Shown here: piece after piece, positions 7,484 to 17,422 of the stretch
Position numbering within the stretch: position 1 is the stretch's first letter
How the letters are laid out: each line of letters starts with the position of its first letter
Assembly (NCBI GenBank): GCA_030446765.1
Contig: JAUJMR010000017.1
Location: 16,617-50,058, forward strand
Direction of reading: 5' to 3'
Origin: Chloroflexia bacterium
GTDB lineage: Bacteria; Chloroflexota; Chloroflexia; Thermobaculales; Thermobaculaceae
Length of the DNA stretch: 33,442 nt
Position numbers and translations under genes: made by a program
The notes under the pieces: generated by a model
Databases searched by the model: none
Seen by the model: only the letters and a program-made list of their open reading frames with translations
Told to the model about the DNA's origin: nothing

Positions 7484-9299
7484 ATGAGCGGTTCCCCACA
7501 ATCGATCACACCAACATGGCGGGTACTCCTGCGCCTGGCGGGTTTCCCCGGGGCTGTACGCAGCCAATCTCGCGCTGTGGACCCTTTAGTACAACATCCC
7601 GCTGGCGACAGGGTTGATCGCGCGCGAGTATTTCGATGCGCTGACGAACGAGGCGCGCGCGGACTTCGGCATATGGGCGCTCGTCGCGCTCATGGTCGGG
7701 ATAGGTGCCGCGCACGTCGCCAGCTTTGTCGTCGCCATTTACGCCTTCCTTGTGTGGTGGTTCCATGGCGAGGCGCTCATGCGCAAGAACCTGCTGCACG
7801 CCGTGCTTCACGATCTGCCATCGGTCCTCGGTCTGCCCGATTCCCCCGGCGAGGCGGTCAGCCGTTTCCGCGACGATGTGGACGCGGTGCTGGAGACGCT
7901 CGACAGCATCCTGGACACGCTGGGGCAGGGCCTGTTCGCACTGGCGGCGCTCGGTGTGATGATTTCCATCAATCCCGCGATTACCGCCGTTGTGTTCCTG
8001 CCAGTGCTCACGGCGGTGGGAGCGGCAAACCTGCTGGGCACGCGCATTCAGAAGCGGCGTGCCGCAAGCCGCGCGGCGACCGGTCAAGTGACGGGCTTCA
8101 TCGGCGAGATCTTTGGCTCCGTGCAGGCGGTCAAAGTTGCGTCCGCGACCCGCACGTTATGGCTCGCTTCAAAACGCTGAACAACGCGCGCCGGGAGGCC
8201 GCACTGCGGGATAGCCTGCTCACCCAGGTGCTCGACTCGATCAACTTCAATACCGTCAACCTGGCCACGGGCCTGATGCCCTTGCTGGCGGCGCAAGTGA
8301 TGCAATCGGGGCGGTTCACGGTGGGCGACTTTGCACTCTTCGCCACCTATCTCAGCGGCGTGACCAGCTTTCCCCGATGGATCGGCCGTGCGTATGTGCG
8401 CTACAAGCAGGCCGGTGTGTCGATCGCACGTATGACGGCGTTGATGGGTGGCGCACCTGGCCTCGCGACAGCCGCGCACGGGCCGGTCTATCTGCGTGGC
8501 ACACAGGTTCCAACGCCTGCGCACTTCAGACAAAATCCCGCAGCCCCTGGAGTGTCTCGAGGTAAGGGGCCTCACGTACCGGTACGAGGACGGGGGCGCG
8601 GGATCGCAAACGTAGACCTGCGCCTGGCCCGAGGTTCCTTCACGGTCGTCACCGGCCGCGTAGGCTCCGGCAAAACGACGATGCTAGAGGTCCTGCTTGG
8701 CCTGGTGCCGCGAAGCGCAGACGAGATCCGCCGGAACGGTGAACTTGTGGACGATCCAGCGACGTTCTTCGTGCCACCCCGGAGCGCGTATACGCCGCAA
8801 AGCCCGCGACTTTTCAGCGAGAGCCTCCGCGAGAACCTGCTGCTTGGAGTGCCGGAGGAGCCCCGAGCGCTGGAGCAGGCGCTGTATACGGCGGTGCTGG
8901 ACCTGACATAAAGGAGCTCGATCACGGGCTAGAGACGGTGATTGGCCCGAAGGGTGTGAGGCTGTCGGGGGGCAGTCACACCGTGCGGCCACCGCCCGGA
9001 TGCTGTTGCGGAGCGCCGACCTGCTGGTGTTCGATGACCTGTCAAGCGCGCTGGACGTCGAGACGGAGCGAGTGCTCTGAGAGCGAGTCTTCGCCCGGCG
9101 GGAACTCACATGCCTGGTGGTATCCCACCGCCGCGCAGCACTGCGCCGCGCCGATACGATCATCCTGCTGCGCGATAGCGTGGTGGAGGCGACCGGATCC
9201 TTCGACCACCTGCTCGGGACCAGCCCCGAGATGCGCCGCCTGTGGCGTGATGTCACGGCGGAGCCACGTGCCACAGTGCACAGCGAGCCGCACGGTTAG
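7484..9299 (+). pseudogene. ABC exporter half-transporter 2, broken by several frameshifts and two stops
   Basis: The second half of the exporter. The ATG at 7484 follows AGGAG at 7471. The first frame break is at the CCCC/GGGG runs near 7545-7553, then an in-frame TAG at 7587-7589 where a Val or Leu is expected (ALWTL-stop-YNIPLATG). The transmembrane part then reads cleanly at 7590-8150 (REYFDALTNE ... VGAANLLGTRIQKRR). It returns to the first frame near 8155 for DSINFNTVNLATGLM through Walker A GRVGSGKTT and YTPQSPRLFS, and stops at 8909-8911. The tail carries VRLSGG, LLVFDDLSSALD and VVSHRR, with another stop at 9078-9080 and an end at 9297-9299. The partner ATPase site looks complete if the frame is repaired. 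It is most likely one gene of ~600 codons. Confidence 0.75.
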
Positions 9300-9695
9300 C
9301 GGCGCGACTCGAACTAACCCCGACCACGCTGTAAGGTCCAGAAACGGGCAGACTGCTGGCCGTGGGATTGGTCACTGACTCCACGGCGCGGGTATGGTGG
9401 CATGTGCAGAGTGCTGGGAGACCCGGAGGTTCCCCCATGAGAGCGGCGCGGTGAACCGATTCCTCGGCTCATCGCTGTGGGTAACCGGTTCTTGACAGAC
9501 GTGGGCCCAGCTGACAGTGTCGCCGAGAAACGACTGCGTCTTCGATCCTACAGAGTCGGACGGGAGGATTGAGCCGGGTAGGGCGGGTCTCCGTGCTGTC
9601 ACTACAAACGGGGGACGACCATCGGCCGCCCCCCGTATAGTTACCTGTGCGCTCCAGCGCACCGAGAGGCCCGTGACCTCGCCGGTCCTGAACTT
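9300..9695 (+). other. 396-base gap without a recognisable gene
   Basis: Nothing coding is supported. It contains a hairpin at 9608-9636 that may end the minus-strand gene on its right. A TTGACA at 9493-9498 has no acceptable -10 partner. Confidence 0.35.
9608..9636 (-). terminator. Weak candidate terminator after the secreted-protein gene
   Basis: On the minus strand ACGGGGG pairs with CCCCCGT (7 bp, 15-base loop), followed by TTTG rather than a long T tract. It lies 60 bases past the stop of the gene at 9696-10172, so the position is right but the T run is poor. Confidence 0.35.
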
Positions 9696-10172
9696 CTATC
9701 GGCCGAGCTTCATCTCCCGCTCGGTGCTGGCACCGTCCCAGTGGTAGTGCTCCTCGTCGGTCTCACGGTTGTACGACCAGGTCTCCTTATAGGCACTAGC
9801 CGACACGATGGCATTGCCACCGGCGAACTTACCCGACCTCGGTGTCACCGCGATGGAATAGGGCACCTTCGTCCCGGCAACGCAGCGGATAGTGGTGTTG
9901 CCACCGCCCCGGATGGTCGTGGTGCGGCCGAGCACCTGCCGCACGCGAGCGTTTACCCCAATGCCGCCGGTGGTCTTCGAGCACGTCACCGTGCCACTCA
10001 CTACTACCCTGCCCAGGGTAGTGCGCGTCGCGGACGTAATGCCAATGGCATCGATACCGAAGTTTACTTTGTCGTAATGTGCTCCCGCCGGCGCGACGAG
10101 CACCGCCGCCGTCAGTGCAATGAGTACGTATACTGTGAGTCGTGTACTTGTCTTGATCGCAATCAGCCCCAT
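9696..10172 (-). CDS. Secreted protein of unknown function
   Basis: A 158-residue protein with a clear signal peptide: basic N-terminus (MGLIAIKTSTR), hydrophobic core (LTVYVLIALTAAVLVAP) and an AGA-type cleavage site near residue 31. The mature part is Thr/Val/Gly-rich with beta-strand periodicity and two cysteines (VTCSK and IRCVAG) that could form a disulfide; it looks like a small beta-sandwich. The repeated VSGTVTCS and VTPRSGKFAGGNAIVSASA phrases resemble secreted proteins of the DUF6299 type, but this is from memory. GGGAG at 10178-10182 supports the ATG at 10172. The secreted peptidase gene lies upstream on the same strand with a 257-base gap, so cotranscription is possible but not shown. 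Confidence 0.75.
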   Translation of the reverse strand: MGLIAIKTSTRLTVYVLIALTAAVLVAPAGAHYDKVNFGIDAIGITSATRTTLGRVVVSGTVTCSKTTGGIGVNARVRQVLGRTTTIRGGGNTTIRCVAGTKVPYSIAVTPRSGKFAGGNAIVSASAYKETWSYNRETDEEHYHWDGASTEREMKLGR

Positions 10173-10295
10173 GATCTCTCCCTTTTAGATTCCTTATCTA
10201 CTCTCGCGTCGGCCGGTGTTCCATAGGCATTCTCTCCTTGTCTCCTCAGTCCGTGGGATATCGCGCATGCCTGACATCGAGCCGTTCGATTAACA

Positions 10296-10343
10296 CTAAT
10301 TTGATGCACTGAGCCGAAGTAGGAAAGCAGACGGTTCCATCAT
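10296..10343 (-). CDS. Possible 15-codon leader peptide
   Basis: A short reading frame, MMEPSAFLLRLSASN, beginning at 10343 with an exceptionally good ribosome site (GGAGGAGG at 10356-10349, five bases before the ATG). It lies between the peptidase stop and the secreted-protein start, 123 bases ahead of the latter. It may be a leader peptide or chance; no attenuator hairpin was identified. Confidence 0.3.
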   Translation of the reverse strand: MMEPSAFLLRLSASN

Positions 10344-10429
10344 TCCTACCTCCTCCGCTTCCGGCTCCTTCGCGGTTACTGTGCAGCGAACTGCAGGCTC
10401 GTAGTCAGGCGAGATGAAACCTCCACCGT

Positions 10430-12016
10430 CTACCGGGACACGCTCACCGTTCGCTGTCCCGTACCGCCGATCCAGTCGGTGTACGTGGGATAGCTCTGGC
10501 TGGTGCCGGTGAACTTACCTTGGGAGACCATTCGAATCCTCGCCGTCCCCTTGTACGTCGCGGGCGGTGTTACACTCCACGAAACGGTCTGCCCCTTACC
10601 ACTCCTCGTGATGTACGGCAGCGATCGGGTCGCAGTGTTCACACGGAAGCCGCTCGGAACCTGGATCGTGGCCCGGCTCTCGGTGACGGGTGCCTTGCCC
10701 TCGAACGGATGCGGGCCCAGATAGGCGATCCGCGCGGTGACGGTGAACGGCGCGCCCGCGGTGACGGTCGCGGGAGTGGAGAGAGCCACCCGCCATGGCT
10801 GGATCAGCGCCGCCCACCGGCGCTCCCTCGCCCACAGGTCATCGACCAAAAAACTCTGCCGGAAGTGGACATTTGGACCGAAGTACGGTGCATGATAGTA
10901 CGGGTCGTGCACGATGAACGCACCGGTCGAGTCGTCGTAGCCCTTAAGGAGACGGAAGTGCCCAGCCTCGTGGCTGGCGTCGTACCAGGTGACCAGCACC
11001 AGGGGATAGCCGTCCGCGATAAGTCGCTTGAGATCGCTATAGCGGTCCGGGTAGTCGGGGTCGTCAGCACCTTCCCTGGACCACAGGTTACTGGCCGCCG
11101 CATAGCCGATACTCCGCTCTCGGTAACCTTGCAGGTTGTTGTTCTGGATCGCACGGCTCAGGGAGCTAAAACGGGCGGCGCGGAGCAGGTCTTCATTCTC
11201 TGCGCCCTCCCACGTCCCCCAGTCCTTCGCATTCATCACCGCCCCAATGTCGTACTGGGAGGCGACCGGGGGGTTGTAGCGGTCGAACAGCATCTGCACG
11301 ACGGCGGGCCCGCAGTAGTAGCTGTTAACCTGATAGTAGAACGGTATGGACCGGTTCTGCCTGGTGGGCAGAACGGACCCGGCCGCGAGCGGACGCGGAA
11401 GTGCGGCTTCGGGTGCGGTGACAGCGCTATCAGCCGCATCGGTCATCAAGTGAGGCAATCCGGCCAGTGAAGCGTCATCTGGTTCCTGGCTGACCTCCTG
11501 CAATGTGCGCACCCGTCCAGCGTCCTGGACGCTGACGAACTTCCCTCTGTCGCTTATGGATGTCCAGTACAGTTCGCGGTCTGGCCCAAGCATCATCACC
11601 AGATCCGAAACCCGCGTGCCTATGATCTGCCCGGCCTGGTTCGCGCCCACAGACGGGAAGGGTCGGCCACGATAGTTGTCCGTATACCACTGCCAGGAGC
11701 GCCCATCCGCCGACACGCCTACCAGCCCGACGGTGCGTCCCCGCTTCTCGATGGGCACTAGATAGTAAGATCGCTGCCCCGACCCGAATGAGTGCACCGG
11801 TGCCGGTCGCCCGGCCGCCGATCCTGTGAGTTTGCCTCGGAGCGTGCCGACAAGTAGCCTCGCCGTCTGTTGTGCCGCGGCCGCACCCGTGGACTGTGCC
11901 TGAGCGACGGGGGACGCAGGAAGTGTCGCCAGTAGCACGCAGATGAGCAGCACAAGACGGAGGCGGTACCGACGCTTTGGCGTCGATGCAACGACATCTG
12001 TGCGAGTGCTCGACAT
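10430..12016 (-). CDS. Secreted C39-like cysteine peptidase family protein
   Basis: A 528-residue protein if started at the ATG at 12016, which has AGAGGG a few bases upstream. The frame stays open to 12121, but those starts lack a ribosome site and would bury the signal peptide. The signal peptide is residues ~14-41 (basic KRRYRLR, a Leu-rich core, then PVAQAQ). Residues ~60-180 form a region of unknown fold. The peptidase_C39_2-like domain spans ~223-375, with the nucleophile region NSYYC235GPAVVQ, GHFRLLKGYDD (H353) and FIVHDP (D371). The C-terminal ~140 residues look like an Ig-like beta domain (TPATVTAGAPFTVTARI). It is probably an extracellular peptidase or surface protein. It is not the ABC-fused bacteriocin-processing type. 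Confidence 0.85.
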   Translation of the reverse strand: MSSTRTDVVASTPKRRYRLRLVLLICVLLATLPASPVAQAQSTGAAAAQQTARLLVGTLRGKLTGSAAGRPAPVHSFGSGQRSYYLVPIEKRGRTVGLVGVSADGRSWQWYTDNYRGRPFPSVGANQAGQIIGTRVSDLVMMLGPDRELYWTSISDRGKFVSVQDAGRVRTLQEVSQEPDDASLAGLPHLMTDAADSAVTAPEAALPRPLAAGSVLPTRQNRSIPFYYQVNSYYCGPAVVQMLFDRYNPPVASQYDIGAVMNAKDWGTWEGAENEDLLRAARFSSLSRAIQNNNLQGYRERSIGYAAASNLWSREGADDPDYPDRYSDLKRLIADGYPLVLVTWYDASHEAGHFRLLKGYDDSTGAFIVHDPYYHAPYFGPNVHFRQSFLVDDLWARERRWAALIQPWRVALSTPATVTAGAPFTVTARIAYLGPHPFEGKAPVTESRATIQVPSGFRVNTATRSLPYITRSGKGQTVSWSVTPPATYKGTARIRMVSQGKFTGTSQSYPTYTDWIGGTGQRTVSVSR

Positions 12017-12362
12017 TGTGGCCCTCTCAGTCACGGCCATGTCTGATTCCACTGGACCGCGCTGGCCCTCCACCAATACGGCTGTGCCACGAATGTAGTG
12101 GTAGGCTGAAAGCGAGTGCACCCATGGTTTTCCTTACTCTTCTATCGCTATGAACCACGGGTCGTGTGCGTGATCGCTGACGCACTCGATGGCCGTTGGA
12201 GCGGCTTGCCCAAGCATAAGATGGCGTATCAGTTGAGTTCGTCTGCCGCCCGGCCTATTCGCGCCTATACCACACGGCATAGAGTGAGATCGCTGCTTGG
12301 AAGTCAGGAGATGGAGCGAGGGGGTAAGGGATACTGCCGGGGCCGTCAGAGGTGGTCGATGG

Positions 12363-12702
12363 CTAGAGTCGACGCGCGGCCTCGATCGCCCGGACAAGCT
12401 CGCTGGTCAGCGACGGCCAGGGCAGGGCCGAAGTGTGGCCTGACGGGGGTGCGTGCCCGTCCACGACGAGGTGCAGGACCGGCACCTCGGCTCCCGCCGA
12501 TGAGAAGCCTCCCAACTCGCCGCCGACCGGCACCAGGACGATGGCCAGATCGAGTCCGCTCGCGTCGATGATCGAGCCGTTTCGTTCGCGCAGGCAGCTA
12601 GCGACGTATCCCGCGGCACTGAGCAAAAGCCTGAGGGCGCGGCAGGTCACCGGGTCGGCGGTATGTATGCCCACGCACGGGGGGGGCGCCACAGTGTGCC
12701 AT
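12363..12702 (-). CDS. Small receiver-like protein, start region crossing a C8 tract
   Basis: About 104 residues are readable from a GTG at 12674: VGIHTADPVTCRALRLLLSAAGY looks like the first strand and helix of a response-regulator receiver domain, and DLAIVLVPVGGELGGF stands where the phospho-acceptor Asp is expected but missing. Thus it is a pseudo-receiver, or only similar. The best start, an ATG at 12702 with GAGGTGAGAG upstream, is out of frame by one base. The two frames meet at a run of eight C (plus-strand G 12679-12686); with seven the ATG would read straight into the domain. It lies 107 bases downstream of the NarL-type regulator, in the same orientation. Function unknown. Confidence 0.45.
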
Positions 12703-12808
12703 CTCTCACCTCGATGCAGGTCGTTCCGGGTGGAGTATGGCAAGCCAGGGGACACCGCGCATCCGCCGGACGGCATACTCTTGGTCCATATCGGGTAACG
12801 GCAAGCGG

Positions 12809-13489
12809 TCACTCGCGACCTACAAGCCCGAGCTCCACACCACGCACCGCCGCCTGGGTGCGATCCGAGACGCCGAGCTTCGAGATGAGATGTTGCACGT
12901 GTACCTTGACAGTCCCCGCGGCCAGGCTGAGGCTTGCGGCGATCTCCCGGTTCGTCTGGCCGCGCGCAACGAGCCGGAGTACCTCCAGCTCCCGCGGTGT
13001 CAGATGCTCTGTGGCGGGTGCACTGCCCGCCCGGCTCTCGGCGGCGAGCCTGCGCAGTAGCTGCCCTGCCATCTTCTGGGAGAGCAGCGGCTCGCCCGCG
13101 AGCACACCGCGTACCGCCCGCAGGAGCTCTGTGCGACTCGCGTCCTTGAGCAGGTACCCGGACGCCCCGGCATGGAGGGCCTCGTACAGGTAGTCGGGAT
13201 CCTCTTGCATCGTCACCATCAGCACGCTCGTTGTGGGAAACTCGTGCTTGATCGCCCTGGTCGCCTCCAGGCCGTCCATCCCCGGCATGCGAACGTCCAT
13301 CAGCACCACATCCGGCCGGTCCCTGCGGCACACAGCCAGTGCCTCCCCGCCGCCCGCAGCCTCGCCCACTATCTGGAGGTCGCGCTCTCCCGAAAGCATG
13401 CCCCGCAGCCCCCTGCGCACCACCTCGTGGTCATCCACGATCAGCACCCGGGCGAGGCTTCTGCGCCCGCTCGTACCCTCGCTATCCAT
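12809..13489 (-). CDS. NarL/FixJ-family response regulator
   Basis: A 226-residue DNA-binding response regulator. The receiver domain (~13-130) has the acidic pair in VLIVDDHE, the phospho-acceptor D65 in VLMDVRMPG, Thr/Met in the switch strand (LMVTMQE) and K115. The LuxR-type helix-turn-helix (~155-220) reads [22 protein letters not shown] ... [15 protein letters not shown] (recognition helix key part TVKVHVQHL). The ATG at 13489 overlaps the kinase stop by 8 bases, and GGGGGAG lies just upstream, so the two are translationally coupled. It is almost certainly phosphorylated by the kinase encoded upstream. Target genes are unknown. Confidence 0.93.
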   Translation of the reverse strand: MDSEGTSGRRSLARVLIVDDHEVVRRGLRGMLSGERDLQIVGEAAGGGEALAVCRRDRPDVVLMDVRMPGMDGLEATRAIKHEFPTTSVLMVTMQEDPDYLYEALHAGASGYLLKDASRTELLRAVRGVLAGEPLLSQKMAGQLLRRLAAESRAGSAPATEHLTPRELEVLRLVARGQTNREIAASLSLAAGTVKVHVQHLISKLGVSDRTQAAVRGVELGLVGRE

Positions 13490-14165
13490 TGGTCTCCCCC
13501 TCCGACAACAGCGGAACTTGGGCCACGACGGCCGTGCCCTCGCCCGGTGTGCTGCAGATCTCCAACCTGCCACCGAGCAGATGCACGCGCTCCCGCATCC
13601 CCTCGATTCCCACCCGCTCTCCCGGACCCGAGCCAACGGTGACCTGATACGGTTGGAAACCCTTCCCGCAGTCCCGGACCTGGAGCCGCACCGAGGCCGC
13701 ACTGCGCACGAGCTCGACAGACACCGCGTCGGTCTGGGCGTGCTTACGAGCGTTGCGCAGCGCCTCCTGCACGACCCGCAGCAGCACCGTCTCTACCATC
13801 GACGGCAAGCGCTCTCCCCCAAGATTCTCCTCAAGGTCCGCGCGCCATCCCTCCGATCGCAATGGCTCCAGCTGCAGCCGGATGGCCGCGGCGAGGCCAA
13901 GATCGTCGAGCTCCGTCGGCCTGAGGTCAGCGATCACCCGTCGCGCGTCGCCCACCGTGCGCTGCGCAAGCTCCTGGATCTGTTCCAGTTCCCACCTGGC
14001 CTGTGGGATGCGGGGCCTGTGGGCGTGGGCGTACGCCTGCAGGTGCTGATATACCGCGACCGCCGTCTGTGCGATGTCGTCATGCACCTCCCGGGAGACG
14101 CGCTTGCGCTCCTCCTCCTGCGCCGTTAGGAGCTTGCGCACCAGATCCTGCAGTCGGCGCGTCTC
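13482..14165 (-). CDS. Sensor histidine kinase, DHp and ATPase part (separated by frameshift)
   Basis: The C-terminal catalytic part of the kinase that starts at 15567. It contains the HisKA_3 dimerisation domain with the phospho-acceptor His in [13 protein letters not shown], the helix through [18 protein letters not shown], and the HATPase_c domain with N-box [11 protein letters not shown]1 box VRDCGKGF and G2-like [14 protein letters not shown]. It belongs to the NarX/DesK class, matching the NarL-type partner. A one-base change near 14163 (GAGCGAGACGCG, expected to read ...ERTRRLQDL) puts it out of frame with the sensory part. The stop at 13482-13484 overlaps the regulator start. Confidence 0.85.
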   Translation of the reverse strand, partial: ETRRLQDLVRKLLTAQEEERKRVSREVHDDIAQTAVAVYQHLQAYAHAHRPRIPQARWELEQIQELAQRTVGDARRVIADLRPTELDDLGLAAAIRLQLEPLRSEGWRADLEENLGGERLPSMVETVLLRVVQEALRNARKHAQTDAVSVELVRSAASVRLQVRDCGKGFQPYQVTVGSGPGERVGIEGMRERVHLLGGRLEICSTPGEGTAVVAQVPLLSEGETNG

Positions 14166-15567
14166 GCTCGGTGAGCGCCTCGTACAGCCGCGCGTTCTCC
14201 AGCGCATTCGCGGCCTGGCTCGCGAGGCTGAGGAGGATCTCCACGGCCTCCTCGGCCTCCAGTGACGGTGAGCCATATGCCTCGAGCACCCCGACCGTCT
14301 CGCCGTGCGCCCGTAGCGGCACGTACCACGCGGCCAGGCGAAGGGGGTCCGACCCCGACAGGTCGACCCGGACCCCCTCGGGCTCGCCGCGCTCCAGCGC
14401 CCTTGTGCACGCGGCACACGCCTCGGGCGCGTCGCGCACTCTGCGCCACAGTTCCTCGGACCCCGCCCAGTAGCGTACCCCCATCTCCCCGCTCTCATCC
14501 CGCAGGGTCAGCACCGTGGCGTCAACCCCCGCCACGCGCAGGGCGATCCCGAGCAGCCTGTGCGCCAGCTCGTCCAGATCGAGAGTGGAACCGAGCGCCC
14601 TGCCGGACTCATGCAAGACCAGCAGCGCGTCCACGCTCCGGCGTAGTTCATCCTCAACTCGCGAGCGGTCGATCGCGAGGGCGATGTGGTCTCCGACTGA
14701 TTGCAGGGCGCCGAGCGTCTCCTCCCCGAGCGGCCGCGTGGCGAAGACCGCCACAACCCCCACGAGCCGATCCTCAACGATCAGGGGATATCCGGCGAAC
14801 GCCATCAGATCGTCTTGCCCTGCCCGCGTCGGATCACCAATGCCAAGGTCATCCGTGGCGGCATTAGTCAGGCGAGGGCGGCGCTCCAGGGCGATCTGGC
14901 CCACCTGACCCGCACCGATGGGAATGCGTCTCTGGGCGTCGTCGGTGCGCGTCTCCGCCCCGGCGCTCGCCCGGAGCACCAACACACCCCACCCCTCGTC
15001 CAGCGTCCAAATGCGCGCGAGGGTAATGCCGAGATGCCGAATCAGCGCTTCGGCGCATTGTTGCAGCACGGCCCGCAGGTCTCCGGATCGGGTGATCGCC
15101 TCCGCAACATCGGCCCCGAGCTGCGCCAGCCACGATTTCCGGGCAAGCTCTCCGCGCGCGCGCTCCCGCTCGGTGATATCACGCACACTCGCGACGATGC
15201 GTTCCGCGCCTGGCGTTGCGGGCGCGCTCCTGCCGACCGTCTCCATGGTGCGGTACGTGCCATCGGCGTACCGCAGCCGAAACTCGCCGGTGACGTCGAT
15301 GTCTGGGCGCTGTAGTGCAGCATCCAGGAATGCGCGGACCACCCCCAGGTCCTCTGGGTGCACCGGCGGCGACGTCAACAAGCTCGCACAGCTCTGGCCC
15401 TGGCCGTAGCCCAGGATGCGTTGGAAGGACGGTGTCGCGGTGAGTACGGTGCCGCGAGCATCGAGCGCCACGAGGATGTCCGGGGCGTGCTCGACGAGCA
15501 GCCGTAGGTGCTCATACTCGGCCCCGCCCCCTGTTACAAGTACTTCTCCCGGGCTCCGGTTCTTCAT
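14080..15567 (-). CDS. Sensor histidine kinase, PAS-GAF-GAF sensory part
   Basis: The N-terminal ~470 residues of a soluble histidine kinase. A PAS domain (~18-135; [19 protein letters not shown] ... VRDITER) is followed by a GAF domain (~150-300; [14 protein letters not shown] ... [10 protein letters not shown]) and a second GAF domain (~315-470; [13 protein letters not shown] ... [20 protein letters not shown]). No membrane segments, so it senses a cytoplasmic signal. After ALTER near 14163 the frame shifts; the last ~25 residues to 14080 are out of frame, and the kinase core continues in the fragment ending at 13482. The ATG at 15567 has AGAGG ~11 bases upstream. A striking palindrome lies 68 bases before the start. 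Confidence 0.85.
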   Translation of the reverse strand: MKNRSPGEVLVTGGGAEYEHLRLLVEHAPDILVALDARGTVLTATPSFQRILGYGQGQSCASLLTSPPVHPEDLGVVRAFLDAALQRPDIDVTGEFRLRYADGTYRTMETVGRSAPATPGAERIVASVRDITERERARGELARKSWLAQLGADVAEAITRSGDLRAVLQQCAEALIRHLGITLARIWTLDEGWGVLVLRASAGAETRTDDAQRRIPIGAGQVGQIALERRPRLTNAATDDLGIGDPTRAGQDDLMAFAGYPLIVEDRLVGVVAVFATRPLGEETLGALQSVGDHIALAIDRSRVEDELRRSVDALLVLHESGRALGSTLDLDELAHRLLGIALRVAGVDATVLTLRDESGEMGVRYWAGSEELWRRVRDAPEACAACTRALERGEPEGVRVDLSGSDPLRLAAWYVPLRAHGETVGVLEAYGSPSLEAEEAVEILLSLASQAANALENARLYEALTERDAPTAGSGAQAPNGAGGGAQARLPGGA

Positions 15568-15634
15568 TTCGGTGCCTCTACCTTCCCGTTTGATTCCTGG
15601 AGCGCGTACCTGCGGTCTCGTCCTCAGTGGTCCC

Positions 15635-15660
15635 GCGGACTGGGAATGTTCCCAGTCCGC
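15635..15660. repeat. 26-bp near-perfect palindrome upstream of the kinase operon
   Basis: GCGGACTGGGAA (15635-15646) and TTCCCAGTCCGC (15649-15660) are exact inverted copies around TG. An outer CTCAG/CTGAG pair (15623-15627 and near 15670) may extend it. There is no T tract on either side, so a terminator is unlikely. It may be an operator or a cruciform-type site; it lies 68 bases upstream of the kinase ATG. Confidence 0.7.
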
Positions 15661-16551
15661 CCCCTGTCCCTGAGACGGTTGGCACTGGATGGCTGTACGT
15701 CACGGCACGACCGCATCAGTGCTTCTAGTGTTCTCGACAGAACCACGGTTTACCACGAAGACTCACGCAGATTTCCCACGCAATGAACGCACGCAGCTTC
15801 CCTCGCCTATGCACAACATCGCACATCCGCACTACGGTATGACAACGGCGCCACCGCACGCGCAGACAGGCCGCCGTATCCCTGAGTTGGTCGGGGCGGC
15901 TCTTGTACCGCGCGAGATACAGGCTGCCCACAGGACGGAGGAGGCCAAAGTGGATTGCTCGTCGAGCTGTCACCCCCTCACTGCTTCTGCGCCAAAGCAG
16001 CGTCTGCCAGCACCGCATCAGCCGACACACAGAGCCGGCTGCTACGATCCGAGCGCTCGCCCGATCAGCCGACACACAGCCCGTCACAGACCGCATGGTG
16101 CGAGTGGGGGACGTTTACCGGACCGGACTTCGCCCCGACTCCATCTCGGACTCTTGGGTTGGCAGCTGCTTCTGCCATCTCACAATATGCGCCCGCGCGC
16201 TCAAACAAGCCAGGCACTATCGGCACTCCGACCGGCAGTATCGTCGGCAACTTAACTGGCGTGTTGGCATCGCACATCGCGGTGATGCCGCGGGCTGTGA
16301 CCGGGTTATCGGTTCCGGCCCGCAAGCGCCCACACCACGGTGGGAGCACATCCCAGCACGCCTTTCCGGCGAAGAGTACCTCGGCGCTCAGCGCCGCCAT
16401 GCCGCCAACCGCGGCTAGCTTTATCGACCAACTCCACTTGCTCTGGTGGCCTATCGCGGCCCTTTCTCGACAACCTTAGTCTCGCACCGAGCGATACTCT
16501 GGAAGATAAAGAACCACGCATCTGCCTCACGCAACCGTCTTCGGGCACCAT
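15661..16551. other. About 890 bases with no recognisable gene
   Basis: Open frames exist on both strands (for example 15955-16479 on + and 16065-16400 on -), but neither translation resembles a family I know, ribosome sites are poor, and both are rich in Pro, Ala, Ser and Arg. It may be degenerate former coding DNA like the region to its right. Confidence 0.4.
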
Positions 16552-16580
16552 TTGAGGTACGTAGTAGGGGGTGTTATAGT
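16552..16580 (+). promoter_or_regulatory. Candidate promoter for the XRE/NB-ARC regulator
   Basis: TTGAGG (16552-16557), a 17-base spacer and TATAGT (16575-16580). It lies 66 bases before the likely GTG start at 16646. Confidence 0.55.
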
Positions 16581-17422
16581 TGCGCCCATAGGTGCGGAGG
16601 CACAAAAGGCGAGACATAACCGCCGCCCAGGGGTCGTGGGAGCTGGTGAATACACACAGGGGCACGTTCGGCGCGCTGCTGAGGCACTACCGCTTGGACG
16701 CCGGGATCTCTCAGGAGGAGCTGGCGGATCGGGCAGGCCTGAGCGTGCGCGGCATCAGCGACCTCGAACGCGGAGTCAGGCGAACCCCCAGAGGGAGACG
16801 GTTCGGCTGCTGGCCGAAGCGCTCGGGCTGTCGGAGGCTGGCGCCTCGATCTAGAGCAGTTCGTCCGGCGCCGGCGGGGGCGGCTCTCGTTCCATCGATG
16901 CCGTCGGATGTCCCACCCTCGAGGACGATCAGCCTGCCAATCCCTCGACCCCGCTGGTCGGAAGGCAAAGAGACAGCCGCCGTGCGGGAGTTGCTGTACG
17001 ATCTGGGCGCGCGGCTGGTGACAACGTTGACGGGTGCGGGCGGCGTGGGCAAGACCCGACTTGCCATTCGGGTCGCGGAGGAACTATCAGGTGCCTTCAC
17101 GCAAGGGGTTTATTTCATCCCCCTCTCCTCCATTGCGGAGCCCACGCTCCTCGCATCCGAGATCGCCCATGCCTCGGCGTTTCGGAAACGTCGGGCCAGA
17201 GACCCGAGGAGGCGCTCGCGGGATACCTTCGGGACAGACAGGTCCTGCTAGTCCTCGACAACTTCGAGCACCTCCTGGACGGCGCTCCGCTCGTGGCGCG
17301 GCTGCGTGTGGCTCCGCGTGCTCGTCTCCAGCCCGCCACCTGCGCCTCACCGGCCGTTCCCGGTCCCGCCGCTGGAACTGCCTGCTGATGTGGTTGGGTG
17401 GCCGACGTCGCGCGCGCTATCC

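Noticed and set aside
9493-9521. TTGACA as a promoter
   Set aside because: The best-spaced -10 would be CAGTGT, too far from consensus, and no gene starts downstream on +.
12363-13331. A long continuous minus-strand gene across the regulator
   Set aside because: The upstream two thirds is another frame of the NarL-type regulator; only the last ~100 residues outside it look real.
15955-16479. Possible gene on + (and 16065-16400 on -)
   Set aside because: The translations show no domain pattern, starts lack ribosome sites and both strands are equally open, as expected of GC-rich non-coding DNA.
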